From NCBI GenBank assembly GCA_945787015.1, contig CALZGM010000030.1:1-35552 (forward strand): 35,552 bases of DNA, read 5' to 3'. The notes below the pieces were generated by a model. The model ran no database searches and had not been told where the DNA came from. It saw only the letters and a program-made list of their open reading frames with translations. The position numbers and the translations under genes were made by a program. This stretch comes from an uncultured Roseburia sp. (lineage in GTDB: Bacteria > Bacillota > Clostridia > Lachnospirales > Lachnospiraceae). Each line of letters opens with the position of its first letter. Position 1 is the first letter of the stretch. Shown here piece after piece: positions 1-9,167 of the stretch.

Positions 1-53
1 AGGGTTCCTCTTTTTTCTTACAAATCTACATTATGCCTAAAATAATTTAGTGA
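1..53. repeat. Partial copy of a dispersed inverted-repeat element (edge of window)
   Basis: Read on the minus strand, this stretch runs TCACTAAATTATTT, then CATAATGTAG, a TAAGAAA-type run and CCCT, in the same order as the left arm of the large palindromic element at 20367-20655. The match is imperfect, with a few small gaps. Only one arm is in the window; the rest would lie to the left. It sits directly downstream of the amino-acid transporter operon, so it could also carry that operon's transcription end. The similarity is seen in the sequence; mobility is inferred. Confidence 0.6.
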
Positions 54-62
54 ACAAAATAT

Positions 63-800
63 CTATTTTATACACGCCAAAAAGCTCTGCAGCCTTTCAC
101 TCTTCGGATGATCAAAAATCTCTTTCGGTGTTCCTTCTTCTTTGATAATCTGCTCGTCGAAGAACATCACACGGTTTGCGACCTCTCTTGCAAATCCCAT
201 CTCGTGAGTAACGACCACCATGGTCATGCCATCCTTTGCAAGGTCCTGCATTAAGGATAACACTTCACCAACCATCTCCGGGTCCAAAGCCGAAGTCGGT
301 TCATCAAACAGTAGAATTTCCGGATTCATCGCAAGGGCACGAACGATCGCGATACGCTGCTTTTGTCCTCCGGATAAGGTGTCCGGATAAGCCTTTGCCT
401 TATCACTTAAACCAACACGCTCTAACAGTTCCATTGCTTTCTTTTCGGCTTCTTCCGCTGACATCTGTCCTGTTTTTACAGGAGCAAGAGTGATGTTATC
501 CAAAATTGTCAGATTCGGGAACAGATTAAAGTGTTGGAAAACCATGCCCACCTTCTGGCGGATTTTGTTGATGTCCACCTTTTTATCCATGATATTCACA
601 CCATCTAGATAAATGGCGCCTTCGGTTGGCTGCTCAAGGAGATTTAAGGTTCTGATAAAGGTGGACTTTCCACAGCCGGAAGGCCCGATAATTGCAACAA
701 TATCACCTTTACAAATCTCTGTATTGATATTTTTTAAGACAACGTCCTTTCCGAAAGACTTTGTCATATTTTCTACTTTAATAATACATTCTTTAGTCAT
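63..800 (-). CDS. Polar amino-acid ABC transporter ATP-binding protein (GlnQ-like)
   Basis: This is the cytoplasmic ATPase of an amino-acid importer of the GlnQ/HisP type. Counting from the chosen start (245 residues), the Walker A motif GPSGCGKST is near residue 38, followed by the Q-loop (VFQHFNLFP), the signature LSGGQKQR, Walker [13 protein letters not shown] and the H-loop VTHEM. The full length matches the family. ATG at 800 is preferred over the in-frame ATG at 815 because AGAGGCAGG lies just upstream of the former and nothing suitable precedes the latter. The gene overlaps the end of the binding-protein/permease fusion by 8 bases, which implies translational coupling. The amino acid transported cannot be read from the sequence; glutamine, cystine or a related polar residue is typical. 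Confidence 0.93.
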   Translation of the reverse strand: MTKECIIKVENMTKSFGKDVVLKNINTEICKGDIVAIIGPSGCGKSTFIRTLNLLEQPTEGAIYLDGVNIMDKKVDINKIRQKVGMVFQHFNLFPNLTILDNITLAPVKTGQMSAEEAEKKAMELLERVGLSDKAKAYPDTLSGGQKQRIAIVRALAMNPEILLFDEPTSALDPEMVGEVLSLMQDLAKDGMTMVVVTHEMGFAREVANRVMFFDEQIIKEEGTPKEIFDHPKSERLQSFLACIK

Positions 801-2298
801 ATACCTGCCTCTCATTCTTTTTCAAATTTTTCTCAAGCTTACGCACTCCGGCAGATAAAATCATAACAATTACCAAGTACACAGCTGCGACCGTAATTAA
901 TGGCAGGAATGCCTGATAAGTGTTGCTTCGGATAATATTTCCTGCCATGGTCAAATCCTGTAAGCCAATATATCCGGAGATTGCAGTTTCCTTAATCAAA
1001 ACAATGAACTCGTTTGCCAAAGACGGCAATGTATTTTTAAAGGTCTGCGGCAAAATGATATAACGCATGGTCTGCGCATGCGTAAGTCCAAGACTTCTGG
1101 CTCCCTCAAACTGTCCCTGGTCCAAAGACATGATACCGCCACGCAAAATCTCTGCTACATAAGCACCGGAGTTAATTCCGAACGCCAATGCAGCCACTGC
1201 CACCTTGTTAATATTGGCAGATGCAAAAATAACATAATAAATAATTAAGAGCTGAATCATCGCCGGTGTACCACGAATAATCGTTAAATACACATGACAG
1301 ATTCCGTTTAAAAGTTTCATGCTGCCCGTCTTATCATGTGTCGCACGTACAATTGCTACACCGAATCCGATGATGACACCAAGCAGCACCGCAATCAATG
1401 AAATTAAAATGGTATTACCAAGGCCCTGCAATAAATATACATATCGGTTGTCTTCCAAAAAGCACTGATAGAAACTGTCCTTGATGGAGGCTGCAGCACT
1501 GCTGCTTCCGTTTCTAACGATAATCACCTGCTTTGAAGTAGTATAAGGATCCGAAAAATTAATATTCTTCAAACGGTCCTCGGTAATCGTCATACCTGCC
1601 ACACCGATATCTGCTTTTCCACCCTGTACAGCAGTAATGATGGAATCAAATTCCATGTCTTCAATTACCAGCTTTTTATTGAGCTTATCCGCAATGGCTC
1701 TTGCCATTTCTGCATCGATTCCCACAATACTGTTATCGGCATAATACTCATAGGGAGGAAATGCTGCATTTGTCGCCATCACCAATTCTCCGTTTGCATA
1801 AGTAAGGCCTTCCGGGCTTATGTACGCAAGACCGGTCACATCACCATCTGTAATATAGTGACTGATAATCGCATCTAAGGTGCCGTCAGCGCTAATCTCT
1901 GCCAGCGCCTTATTAATATCCTCTTCTAAGCTGTCATTCCCCTTCGCAATCACAATTGCATACTCTTCTAAGGTAAACTCCTCTTCTAAAATGCTTAAGT
2001 CACTATTACGCTTTATGTATTCTTTTGCCGGCTGCTCATCAATAATCACACAGTCGATTTTCCCGTTTTTCAAAGAAGATATCGCATCCGTTCCCTTGCT
2101 GTATCGCTCTACAACAGTCCCAGCTTCATCTCCTTCGTAATCACTGGCATAGGTGTCTCCCACCGTTCCAATCTGCACACCGATTTTTTTACCCTCTAAA
2201 TCATCTACACTTTTGATATCGGATGCCCCGGCCTTAGAGCCGCAGCCGGTAATCATCAGCACCAAAAGTGTAATCAATAGTCCTAACTTCTTTTTCAT
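793..2298 (-). CDS. Amino-acid ABC transporter, substrate-binding domain (circularly permuted) fused to permease
   Basis: This 501-residue lipoprotein/membrane fusion pairs with the GlnQ-like ATPase. A signal peptide ends in the lipobox ITGC (Cys19). Residues 28-150 match the second half of a family-3 binding protein ([13 protein letters not shown], then [11 protein letters not shown] and ADGTLDAII). Residues 170-262 match the first half ([33 protein letters not shown]). The two halves are therefore in swapped order. From about residue 285 a HisM/GlnP-type permease follows, with several membrane helices and an EAA loop ([20 protein letters not shown]). ATG at 2298 is chosen because GGAGAA precedes it and the lipoprotein signal starts there; a longer in-frame start at 2331 lacks this. 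It begins one base after the GH42 stop codon. Substrate is unknown. Confidence 0.9.
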   Translation of the reverse strand: MKKKLGLLITLLVLMITGCGSKAGASDIKSVDDLEGKKIGVQIGTVGDTYASDYEGDEAGTVVERYSKGTDAISSLKNGKIDCVIIDEQPAKEYIKRNSDLSILEEEFTLEEYAIVIAKGNDSLEEDINKALAEISADGTLDAIISHYITDGDVTGLAYISPEGLTYANGELVMATNAAFPPYEYYADNSIVGIDAEMARAIADKLNKKLVIEDMEFDSIITAVQGGKADIGVAGMTITEDRLKNINFSDPYTTSKQVIIVRNGSSSAAASIKDSFYQCFLEDNRYVYLLQGLGNTILISLIAVLLGVIIGFGVAIVRATHDKTGSMKLLNGICHVYLTIIRGTPAMIQLLIIYYVIFASANINKVAVAALAFGINSGAYVAEILRGGIMSLDQGQFEGARSLGLTHAQTMRYIILPQTFKNTLPSLANEFIVLIKETAISGYIGLQDLTMAGNIIRSNTYQAFLPLITVAAVYLVIVMILSAGVRKLEKNLKKNERQVYD

Positions 2299-2299
2299 T

Positions 2300-4342
2300 C
2301 TATTCTCCAATCTGTTTTTCCACCACTGCAACTGCTCCCGGTGCCATTACAAGTTCACCATCCAGGCCCTGTCCTGACAACAATTCCGTTCCATTTACAT
2401 TGGTTAAATACTGTTCTTCTGTCGTATAGTTCAGATAAAATTCATATGTTTTATCCTCTGCGACACGTACATGGTATTCTACACCGGCCAGTTCCTTTGT
2501 TTTTACACCGGCTTCTGACAGTATCTGTGTAAAAAGCGCCCGCATGTCAGATGCTTCCACTCTGCATGCAAAATAGTATGCATAACCCTTTCCATACTGT
2601 TTACAGGTAACCGCTGCACCACCTGCATAAAAATCACTTTCATAAGTAGCCAGCACGGTTGCATCCTTCACCCGGAGTATCTCTGCATAATCCTTTACCT
2701 CAGTACGAATTCTTGCACCATTTTTCCAAATGAGTCCATTTTGGTCTGTAGGATAAAGGGTATCTAATTCTTCACTAATTATGCCAAATACCTCGTTAAG
2801 TCCCTGTCCCGGGAATCCGCCCAGATTGCAAAGTTGGTCTTTATCCACATAGCCGGTTAAATAGGTAGCAAATACGATACCGCCATTTGCCACATACTCT
2901 TTCAGTTTTTCCGCAGTACCATCCTGTAGCAAATACATCATCGGTGCAAAAATCACCTTATATTTGCTCCAGTCATGCTGCTGCGAAATGATATCCGCAT
3001 CCACACCCAGTTTCAAAAGCTCGCTCCAGATATCCACACAGGTCTTGTCATAATTCTTGGTAGACTGCGCCATTCCCCTCATATCATCAATTGCCCAACG
3101 GGTATCCCAATCATACACCAATGCAACAGGTGTATCGACAACACTGCCCGCTACATCGGAGACTTTTTTCAACAGTTCACCAACCTCTGCTACTTCTCTA
3201 AAGATTCTGGTATCATCTGTTCCTAAATGGTCTACGACTGCTCCATGATATTGTTCAGAAGAGCCACGACCCTTTCTCCACTGGAAATACTGTACGGTAT
3301 CTGAACCGCAAGCCAGTGCCTGGAAACAAGCCAGTTTATGATTCCCCGGTCGTCTCACTTTATTAAAAGGCTGCCAGTTTACCAATCCCGGTGCACTTTC
3401 CATCAGCATAAACGGCTGCCCCGGTTTCATGGAACGCATCAAAGCATGATTAAATGCATTATATAAATAAGTATATTCCGGTGCTTCGTAATCATTATGG
3501 AATACCGGATAGCTATCCCATGAAATCACATCCAGTTCTTTACACATCTCATGGTAATCCAAGCCATAGTAAAGTGTCATGAAATTCGTCGTTACCGGAA
3601 TGTCAGGACGTACTGCCTTCAACGTGTGAATCTCATGCTTCATGAAATCTGTCATATTCCATGTCGTAAAACGCTTCCATTCCAAGTTTAAGCCCATAAC
3701 ACTGTTCTCACCGTTTTCATATGGCGGCTCAATCTGGTCAAAGCTATTAAAGCGGTGGCTCCAGAAGGTCGTCCACCATGCTTTATTCAATTTCTCAATA
3801 TCATGCTCAAATTTATTTGCGAGGTATTTACGGAAACGGCACACACACTGGTCACAGTAACATTCACCACCAAATTCATTGGAAATATGCCACATTAAAA
3901 GTCCCGGATGATTTGCGAATTCTTCTGCCAGCTTTCTATCAATGATTTCCACTTTTTCGCGATATTTTGTAGAACTCATGCAATGATTATGGCGCACCCC
4001 GTGGTGATTTCGCACTCCATAGGCATCCACACGCATCGCTTCCGAATATTTTTCATCCAACCACGCAGGTCTCGCTCCGGAGGGAGTTGCCAAAATCGTA
4101 TAGATTCCATTTTCATAAAGGCGATCCATAATCTTTCTAAGCCAGGAAAAATCAAACTTGCCTTCTTCCGGTTCATACATCGACCATGCAAACACGCCTA
4201 AGGTTGCTTCATTGATTCCCGCCTTTTTCATCATTTCAATATCTTTTTCTAAAATATCCGGGCGGTCCAACCACTGCTCCGGGTTATAATCTCCACCATG
4301 CATAATTCCATTTAATTTTGGAAAAAGTGTGTTTCTCTTCAT
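2300..4342 (-). CDS. GH42 beta-galactosidase
   Basis: This 680-residue enzyme hydrolyses terminal beta-galactosides in the cytoplasm; no signal peptide is present. The start HGGDYNPEQW is typical of family GH42. The acid/base glutamate is E156 in HISNEFGGE and the nucleophile is E315 in FMLMESAPG. Cys121, Cys161, Cys163 and Cys166 form the zinc-site pattern found in many GH42 enzymes. The barrel (about 1-390) is followed by the trimerisation and small beta domains, and the length is normal for the family. AAGGAG lies 10 bases before the ATG. Its stop codon is one base from the next gene, so the galactosidase and an amino-acid importer are co-transcribed, an uncommon pairing. The natural substrate could be a galacto-oligosaccharide or arabinogalactan fragment rather than lactose. 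Confidence 0.93.
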   Translation of the reverse strand: MKRNTLFPKLNGIMHGGDYNPEQWLDRPDILEKDIEMMKKAGINEATLGVFAWSMYEPEEGKFDFSWLRKIMDRLYENGIYTILATPSGARPAWLDEKYSEAMRVDAYGVRNHHGVRHNHCMSSTKYREKVEIIDRKLAEEFANHPGLLMWHISNEFGGECYCDQCVCRFRKYLANKFEHDIEKLNKAWWTTFWSHRFNSFDQIEPPYENGENSVMGLNLEWKRFTTWNMTDFMKHEIHTLKAVRPDIPVTTNFMTLYYGLDYHEMCKELDVISWDSYPVFHNDYEAPEYTYLYNAFNHALMRSMKPGQPFMLMESAPGLVNWQPFNKVRRPGNHKLACFQALACGSDTVQYFQWRKGRGSSEQYHGAVVDHLGTDDTRIFREVAEVGELLKKVSDVAGSVVDTPVALVYDWDTRWAIDDMRGMAQSTKNYDKTCVDIWSELLKLGVDADIISQQHDWSKYKVIFAPMMYLLQDGTAEKLKEYVANGGIVFATYLTGYVDKDQLCNLGGFPGQGLNEVFGIISEELDTLYPTDQNGLIWKNGARIRTEVKDYAEILRVKDATVLATYESDFYAGGAAVTCKQYGKGYAYYFACRVEASDMRALFTQILSEAGVKTKELAGVEYHVRVAEDKTYEFYLNYTTEEQYLTNVNGTELLSGQGLDGELVMAPGAVAVVEKQIGE

Positions 4343-4466
4343 TGCCTGCCGGCTCCTTTCTTTTCTCAGTCCTCTTATTCTAGCACCTTTTTTTACTGCC
4401 GTCTACCCGAACTTATTTTTATGCATATGTTGTTTATTTTTATACACATAATAGTCATTTTTGCGC

Positions 4467-4507
4467 AAAAAACCGTCATAACGAGCTTTTTCAACCCGTT
4501 ATGACGG
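4467..4507 (-). terminator. Intrinsic terminator after the sugar permease genes
   Basis: A perfect 11-bp stem (4473-4483 with 4497-4507, CCGTCATAACG and its complement) is followed on the minus strand by six T residues (A-run at 4467-4472). It separates the sugar transporter transcript from the downstream GH42 operon, whose promoter must lie in the remaining roughly 120 bases; no convincing -35/-10 pair was seen there. Confidence 0.88.
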
Positions 4508-4521
4508 TCATTATTTTTTCA

Positions 4522-5382
4522 TTATCCTTTTACACTACCCAGTGCCACGCCTGCAACAATGTGCTTAGACAAAAGCAAGTATACAATAATGATTGGGAAG
4601 ATAGAAAATGCAATCATCACATAAACCTGACCCATATCAAACTTCAGCCAGTCTGCACTTCGTAATTGAGCAATTAAGATTGGCAGAGTCTTTTTCTTCT
4701 CATCATGCAAAATCAATGCCGGTGTAAAGTAATTGTTCCAACTACTGACAAAGGTAAAAATTGCCTGAACCGCAATCGCCGGTTTCATAAGCGGAAGAAC
4801 AATACTGTTAAATGTTCGAATTTCTCCGGAGCCATCAATTCTTGCTGCTTCTATCAGGGAAAGCGGTAAGGTGCTGTCCATATACTGCTTCATATAAAAG
4901 AAGGTAATAGGTGCTGCAATCGTTGGCACAATCAGTGGAATAAACGAATCCTCCAATTTCAGATTCGATACTAACTTTATAAAACCAAGTGCTGTAACCT
5001 GTGTCGGAATCATCATAATCATTAAGATGAAAGCAAAAATCTGTTGCTTAAACTTAAAGTCATATGCATGAATCGCATAAGCGGTCATAGTCGAAAAATA
5101 AACACTCAGTGCTGCACTACATGTAGACACAATCAAACTGTTAATCAAACCGCTCCACACAGGAATCGTTCCGGTTACCAGGTTCTCCCAATTCTCCAAT
5201 AAGTGTGAGCTCGGAATGAATGTGAATCCGGACTGCAGTTCACCATTTGAACGTGTTGCGTTAATAAATAATACATAAAACCAGAATAAGCAGAAAAAGG
5301 TAATAATAGTGAGTGTCACATATGCAATTGTTCTTCTGGTATGAATTCCCAATCCCTGCTTCAAGCCATTTTCTTTTTTCAT
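4522..5382 (-). CDS. Carbohydrate ABC transporter permease (MalG/UgpE type)
   Basis: This 286-residue inner-membrane permease is the second membrane subunit of a CUT1-type sugar importer. About six hydrophobic segments are visible, the first near residues 15-37. The EAA loop that contacts the ATPase reads EAARIDGSGEIRTFNSIVLPLMKPA. AGGAGG lies 5-6 bases before the ATG. It starts 9 bases after the preceding permease gene, so the two are co-translated partners. The divergent cellobiose phosphorylase gene suggests cellobiose or short cello-oligosaccharides as cargo (inference). No ATPase gene accompanies it. Confidence 0.93.
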   Translation of the reverse strand: MKKENGLKQGLGIHTRRTIAYVTLTIITFFCLFWFYVLFINATRSNGELQSGFTFIPSSHLLENWENLVTGTIPVWSGLINSLIVSTCSAALSVYFSTMTAYAIHAYDFKFKQQIFAFILMIMMIPTQVTALGFIKLVSNLKLEDSFIPLIVPTIAAPITFFYMKQYMDSTLPLSLIEAARIDGSGEIRTFNSIVLPLMKPAIAVQAIFTFVSSWNNYFTPALILHDEKKKTLPILIAQLRSADWLKFDMGQVYVMIAFSIFPIIIVYLLLSKHIVAGVALGSVKG

Positions 5383-5391
5383 ATATGCCTC

Positions 5392-6303
5392 CTATGCTTT
5401 TCGCTTATCATTTCCGGTTACTTTAAATACCACTAAACTTAAAATTGCTGTAATGATAAATAAAATCACAGAAAGTGCACCGGCCATACCATAATTCTTA
5501 CTATACAAATGTTTATTCAAGAACATAATCAGTGTCATAGTTGAACGCATCGGTTCACCGCTACCATCTGTTAAAATTTGTGGTACATCAAACATCTGCA
5601 AACCACCAATTAAAGATGTAACCATTACGTATACTAAAATCGGACGAAGCAACGGTAATGTAATCTTAAAGAAGGTCTGTGTCGAAGTTGCTCCGTCTAC
5701 TTCCGCTGCTTCAAATAAGGAAGTATCGATTCCCATCATACCTGCCATCAACAAAATTGTCGTATTACCAAACCACATTAAGAGGTTCATAAATGCAATT
5801 AAACTACGACTGCTCCATACATGAGAGAAAAATTTAAACGGTTCATCAATAAGCCCTATCTGAAGAAGTAGTGAGTTAATTGGTCCGCCCTCTGAAAACA
5901 GAGTAAAAAACAGCATAGAGAATGCTGATGCCATAATCAGATTTGGCAAATAAATAGCAGTCTTAAAGAATCTGCTTCCTTTTAAGCGAAGTCTTACATC
6001 CGAAAACCATGCCCCCAAAATCAACGACAATAAAATCTGCGGTATAAAACACATCAGCCACATAACCATCGTGTTTTTTGCATATTGCCAAATATCTCCA
6101 CCTGAAAACAGTGTCTTATAATTCTCTAAACCAACAAAGTTTGGTCCAATCTGCGTCAAGCCGGATCTGTAATTTTCAAAAAAACTGTTATAAATGGTTG
6201 TAAACAGCGGTATCAGCTGAAATACGATATACACCAGGAAAAATGGTATCAAAAAAATATATCCCCATTTATTATACCGAACCGCCTTGCTTCTTTTTTT
6301 CAT
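5392..6303 (-). CDS. Carbohydrate ABC transporter permease (MalF/UgpA type)
   Basis: This 303-residue permease is the first membrane subunit of the CUT1 importer. A basic N-terminus (MKKRSKAVRYNKWG) leads into the first helix near residues 14-36, and further helices follow. The EAA loop reads EAAEVDGATSTQTFFKITLPLLRP. A strong AAGGGGG ribosome site precedes the ATG by 10 bases. It lies between the binding-protein gene, from which it is separated by a hairpin, and the MalG-type permease. Family membership is clear; substrate is inferred from the neighbouring phosphorylase. Confidence 0.93.
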   Translation of the reverse strand: MKKRSKAVRYNKWGYIFLIPFFLVYIVFQLIPLFTTIYNSFFENYRSGLTQIGPNFVGLENYKTLFSGGDIWQYAKNTMVMWLMCFIPQILLSLILGAWFSDVRLRLKGSRFFKTAIYLPNLIMASAFSMLFFTLFSEGGPINSLLLQIGLIDEPFKFFSHVWSSRSLIAFMNLLMWFGNTTILLMAGMMGIDTSLFEAAEVDGATSTQTFFKITLPLLRPILVYVMVTSLIGGLQMFDVPQILTDGSGEPMRSTMTLIMFLNKHLYSKNYGMAGALSVILFIITAILSLVVFKVTGNDKRKA

Positions 6304-6341
6304 ATCATGACATCCCCCTTTATTGGTTAAGATAAAAGGAA

Positions 6342-6378
6342 AGCCATGCCTGCCTACTTAGGTTCGACAGGCATGGCT
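6342..6378 (-). terminator. Intercistronic hairpin between binding-protein and permease genes
   Basis: An 11-bp perfect stem (AGCCATGCCTG at 6342-6352 with its complement at 6368-6378) lies in the gap between the sugar-binding lipoprotein and the first permease. On the minus strand the tail is a broken T-tract (TTTCCTTTTA). It is best read as a partial terminator or RNA-stabilising hairpin that makes binding protein more abundant than permease, a known arrangement in sugar ABC operons. Confidence 0.7.
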
Positions 6379-6413
6379 CTTACTTACTCACACCTATTTA
6401 TGAGCACTTCTAA

Positions 6414-7808
6414 TTAGTAGCTTAAATCCGGATATTTTTCTGTAACTGCTTTATAGAAAATATCTAATGCTTCATCTAAAGTTGCATTTCCTTCAAAGTA
6501 GTTCTTCATTGCTTTTTGGAATTCCTCATTACATCCCTGATCATATGCAGAAAGGTTACTTAAATCTATCTTTCCGGCACCTGCACAGTACATAGCAAGT
6601 GGATTCTGGCCGCCTAAAACCTTGCTTGAGTAGCTTGTATCTGCTGCCATAGCTTCCATAGCCGGTTTATTGTTTACGAAGTCATCATCCTGAACTACGA
6701 TTTCTTTCATGATAGATTCATCAGTTGTTAATTTCAACATGATATCTTTAATCGTTTCTACGTTATCGGTACCTGTTGCTGCACAAATCCATGTACCACC
6801 CCAGAAGAAGCCCTGTGGACCTTCTGTTGCTGCCCAGCCACCATTGTAACCAATAGAACCTTCAACATCTGCTGCCATACTGAAATTAATGAACCAAGCC
6901 GGTCCAAAGTAGCAGAATACTTTTCCGTCCGGATAGAAGCCTGCGCTCCAGTCATCACTCCAAAGATCTGCTGTTCCTGTCATTTTACCATCTACTAATT
7001 TCTTAGAGTCTTCTACCCATTTCATAATGTTATCATCAATTACAACTTTTCCATCAACAACCCACTTAGAAGATACATTGTTAGAATAGGTTCTGTAAGT
7101 ATCGTTTACAGTAGCTGTCATATAATATCCGGCTGCTTTCATTGTTTCAGCTGTTTTATTAAAGGTATCCCAGTCAGAAAGGTATTTCTGAACTTCTGCA
7201 GGATCATCTGTTCCAAGAACTTCTTTTGCCACTTCACGGTTATAGAACAATGCGCCCGGGCAGCCCTGCCATGAAAGGCCCTTTAATACGCCGTTAGAAT
7301 CTGTAACAACATCCTTCGTATACTGAAACTGATTTGCTAAATCTGCATCTGTGATGCCTAAATCAGAAACTGCCATTGTATATGGAGTATCAACATATTT
7401 TAATGCGTAGTCAGCTTCTACTAAGAAGATATCAATTTTATCATCTGCAGCTGCTGAATCCTGTTTTAATAAAGTTTCATCTAAGTTGTTCTGATATGCA
7501 TTATCTTTATTTGGAGTAATATTCCATACAACATCGATATCACCAATTTTACCATGAGTAGCATCTACCTCAGAATATCCTGGGTAGTGAGCGGTTACAC
7601 GTGATTTGAATTCTTCGTTCCAGCAATAAATATTTAAAACTTTTCCTTCTTCAGCAGTTGCTGCAACTTCTTCCTGTTTCTCTGCTGATGTTGTTGATGG
7701 TGCCTGTGAGTCGCCACTGGTCTGTGTGCCACTTCCGCCACCACAACCTGCAAACATAGTAACTACCATTGTTAATGCTAACAATGAACTTAATAATTTT
7801 TTCCTCAT
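6414..7808 (-). CDS. Carbohydrate ABC transporter substrate-binding lipoprotein
   Basis: This 464-residue protein is the extracellular receptor of the CUT1 importer. A signal peptide ends in the lipobox FAGC, followed by a low-complexity Ser/Thr/Gly linker. The mature part starts with KVLNIYCWNEEF, a typical first strand of family-1 sugar-binding proteins. It is rich in tryptophan and tyrosine (WAATEGPQGFFWGGTW), as expected for stacking against sugar rings. GGGAGG precedes the ATG. It is the first gene after the LacI regulator and is divergent from cellobiose phosphorylase, so cellobiose or cello-oligosaccharides are the likely ligand. The ligand is inference; the family is clear. Confidence 0.92.
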   Translation of the reverse strand: MRKKLLSSLLALTMVVTMFAGCGGGSGTQTSGDSQAPSTTSAEKQEEVAATAEEGKVLNIYCWNEEFKSRVTAHYPGYSEVDATHGKIGDIDVVWNITPNKDNAYQNNLDETLLKQDSAAADDKIDIFLVEADYALKYVDTPYTMAVSDLGITDADLANQFQYTKDVVTDSNGVLKGLSWQGCPGALFYNREVAKEVLGTDDPAEVQKYLSDWDTFNKTAETMKAAGYYMTATVNDTYRTYSNNVSSKWVVDGKVVIDDNIMKWVEDSKKLVDGKMTGTADLWSDDWSAGFYPDGKVFCYFGPAWFINFSMAADVEGSIGYNGGWAATEGPQGFFWGGTWICAATGTDNVETIKDIMLKLTTDESIMKEIVVQDDDFVNNKPAMEAMAADTSYSSKVLGGQNPLAMYCAGAGKIDLSNLSAYDQGCNEEFQKAMKNYFEGNATLDEALDIFYKAVTEKYPDLSY

Positions 7809-7857
7809 TTTGGTTTCCTCCCTTTAAACATTACATTTTGTTTTTGCATTTATATTT

Positions 7858-7886
7858 TTATTATGATCCCATAATAATGATGCCAA
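7858..7886 (-). promoter_or_regulatory. Candidate promoter with overlapping palindrome upstream of the sugar-binding-protein gene
   Basis: On the minus strand TTGGCA (7881-7886) and TAATAA (7858-7863) are 17 bp apart. A perfect 8-bp inverted repeat (TTATTATG at 7858-7865 and its complement at 7870-7877) overlaps the -10 region. It could be the site at which the LacI regulator blocks its own downstream transport genes, though it lacks the central CG of a classic LacI operator. Both elements are proposals from sequence alone. Confidence 0.4.
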
Positions 7887-7888
7887 AT

Positions 7889-8899
7889 TTAAAGTTTCTT
7901 TACTGTCTTCCCTTCGTAGACCTCACCTTTCACCACAATTTGTTCAATCAATGTGGTTTTCGGTTGTTCAATCAAATGAATCAGACTTTCTGCGGCTTTC
8001 GCACCGATTGCATCCGTATCCTGCTTTACCGTCGTAAGTTTCGGTTCAATATGTCTGCCTACCCGGATACCATCATAGCCTGCAACAGAAATATCATCCG
8101 GAATTCGAAGCCCTCTCTCTTTGATTGCATTGATTCCGCCGAAGCTTGCGAAATCATCCGGGTACAAAATACAGGTTGGTGGATTATCTAAATCCAACAA
8201 TTCACAGGTTCGTTTATAGCTGTCCCTCGTGCTTCTGTATGCGGCTTCTTTTACATATTTATCTGGAACCTCAATTCCAAGTTCCTCCGCCGTCTTATAA
8301 AAAGAAGATACACGTGCCTGGGTAACTGCCGAATCTGCGCCATGAATGTATGCAATCTTCCGATGTCCCATTTCGTAAAGATACGTCATCAAATCCCGCA
8401 TTCCTTTTATGTTGTCGGAAAATACCGACATGCGGTTATTAAACAAGTAGTCGATTGTTACAATCGGTATGTTGCTATTTACGAGTTCGATTACTTCCGG
8501 TTCTGCAAAATCAATACAGGCAATGACAACACCATCGAATCCTCTGTACCTCGCATGTTCTAAATAGGACATCCGATTCTCCCTGGTCTTATTACAATTA
8601 ATAAATGTAATATCATAACCATGTTCTTCTGCAGTACGTTTGAAACTGTCTAATACATAAGAGAAGTAGTCATGTGTAAGACCGCTCTGTGCTTCATCCA
8701 CAAATAAGACGCCAATGTTATTGGTTCTGTTCGTTTTCAGCGCTTTTGCTGCAGAATTTGGAGAATACCCCATTTCCTTAGCGACTTGGCGGATACGTTC
8801 CTTGGTATCCTCACCAATATCTTTGTGATCATTTAACGCTTTGCTCACCGTTGCTACCGAAACGCCACAGGCCTTTGAAATGTCCTTCATTGATACCAT
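7889..8899 (-). CDS. LacI-family transcriptional regulator of the cellobiose locus
   Basis: The N-terminal helix-turn-helix (VSMKDISKACGVSVATVSKA) and hinge (NSAAKALKTNRTNNIGVLF) are those of LacI/GalR repressors. The remaining roughly 270 residues form the two-lobe sugar-binding effector domain. ATG at 8899 is chosen because AGAGGG lies 8-9 bases upstream and the product starts like most LacI proteins; an in-frame ATG at 8915-8917 overlaps that site. The gene is divergent from the cellobiose phosphorylase gene and directly upstream of the transporter genes. It probably represses both and is relieved by a cello-oligosaccharide or a metabolite of one. A LacI-type palindrome lies in front of the phosphorylase gene. 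Confidence 0.9.
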   Translation of the reverse strand: MVSMKDISKACGVSVATVSKALNDHKDIGEDTKERIRQVAKEMGYSPNSAAKALKTNRTNNIGVLFVDEAQSGLTHDYFSYVLDSFKRTAEEHGYDITFINCNKTRENRMSYLEHARYRGFDGVVIACIDFAEPEVIELVNSNIPIVTIDYLFNNRMSVFSDNIKGMRDLMTYLYEMGHRKIAYIHGADSAVTQARVSSFYKTAEELGIEVPDKYVKEAAYRSTRDSYKRTCELLDLDNPPTCILYPDDFASFGGINAIKERGLRIPDDISVAGYDGIRVGRHIEPKLTTVKQDTDAIGAKAAESLIHLIEQPKTTLIEQIVVKGEVYEGKTVKKL

Positions 8900-8940
8900 G
8901 TCGTTTCCCTCTCTCATAACTTAATCGTTTTCGTAATTTG

Positions 8941-8969
8941 ACTATACATCAATTTGTTTATATATTCAA
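8941..8969 (-). promoter_or_regulatory. Candidate promoter of the LacI-type regulator gene
   Basis: On the minus strand TTGAAT (8964-8969) and TATAGT (8941-8946) are separated by exactly 17 bp, and the start codon follows about 40 bases downstream. Between them and the gene, TTACGAAAACGATTAA (8921-8936) is a loose LacI-type half-palindrome that might serve autoregulation; that part is weak. Confidence 0.55.
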
Positions 8970-9044
8970 CACTTTTTGATTTATTTTTGTATATTTGTTA
9001 TAATTTCACAGTTTTTTCCAGCTTTTTTATGCGGATTTTCACAA

Positions 9045-9074
9045 TTCACAAGTCATTTTTCTCTATGCTATAAT
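9045..9074 (+). promoter_or_regulatory. Promoter of the cellobiose phosphorylase gene
   Basis: TTCACA (9045-9050) and a perfect TATAAT (9069-9074) are 18 bp apart, with a TG one base upstream of the -10 (extended -10). The start codon lies about 94 bases downstream, leaving a leader that contains the LacI-type operator. Confidence 0.75.
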
Positions 9075-9115
9075 GAATTCGTCCGTATAGGCATTTATTT
9101 TTTGCCTATTTTACT

Positions 9116-9125
9116 TAAACGTTTA
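9116..9125. promoter_or_regulatory. LacI-type operator in the cellobiose phosphorylase leader
   Basis: TAAACGTTTA is a perfect 10-bp palindrome with the central CG typical of LacI/GalR-family sites. It sits about 40 bases downstream of the -10 element and upstream of the ribosome site (GGAGG at 9157-9161), so bound repressor would block elongation. The adjacent LacI gene is the obvious candidate binder. Confidence 0.65.
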
Positions 9126-9167
9126 CTTTAAAATATATTTGTATGAATACAAGAATGGAGGAATGTA

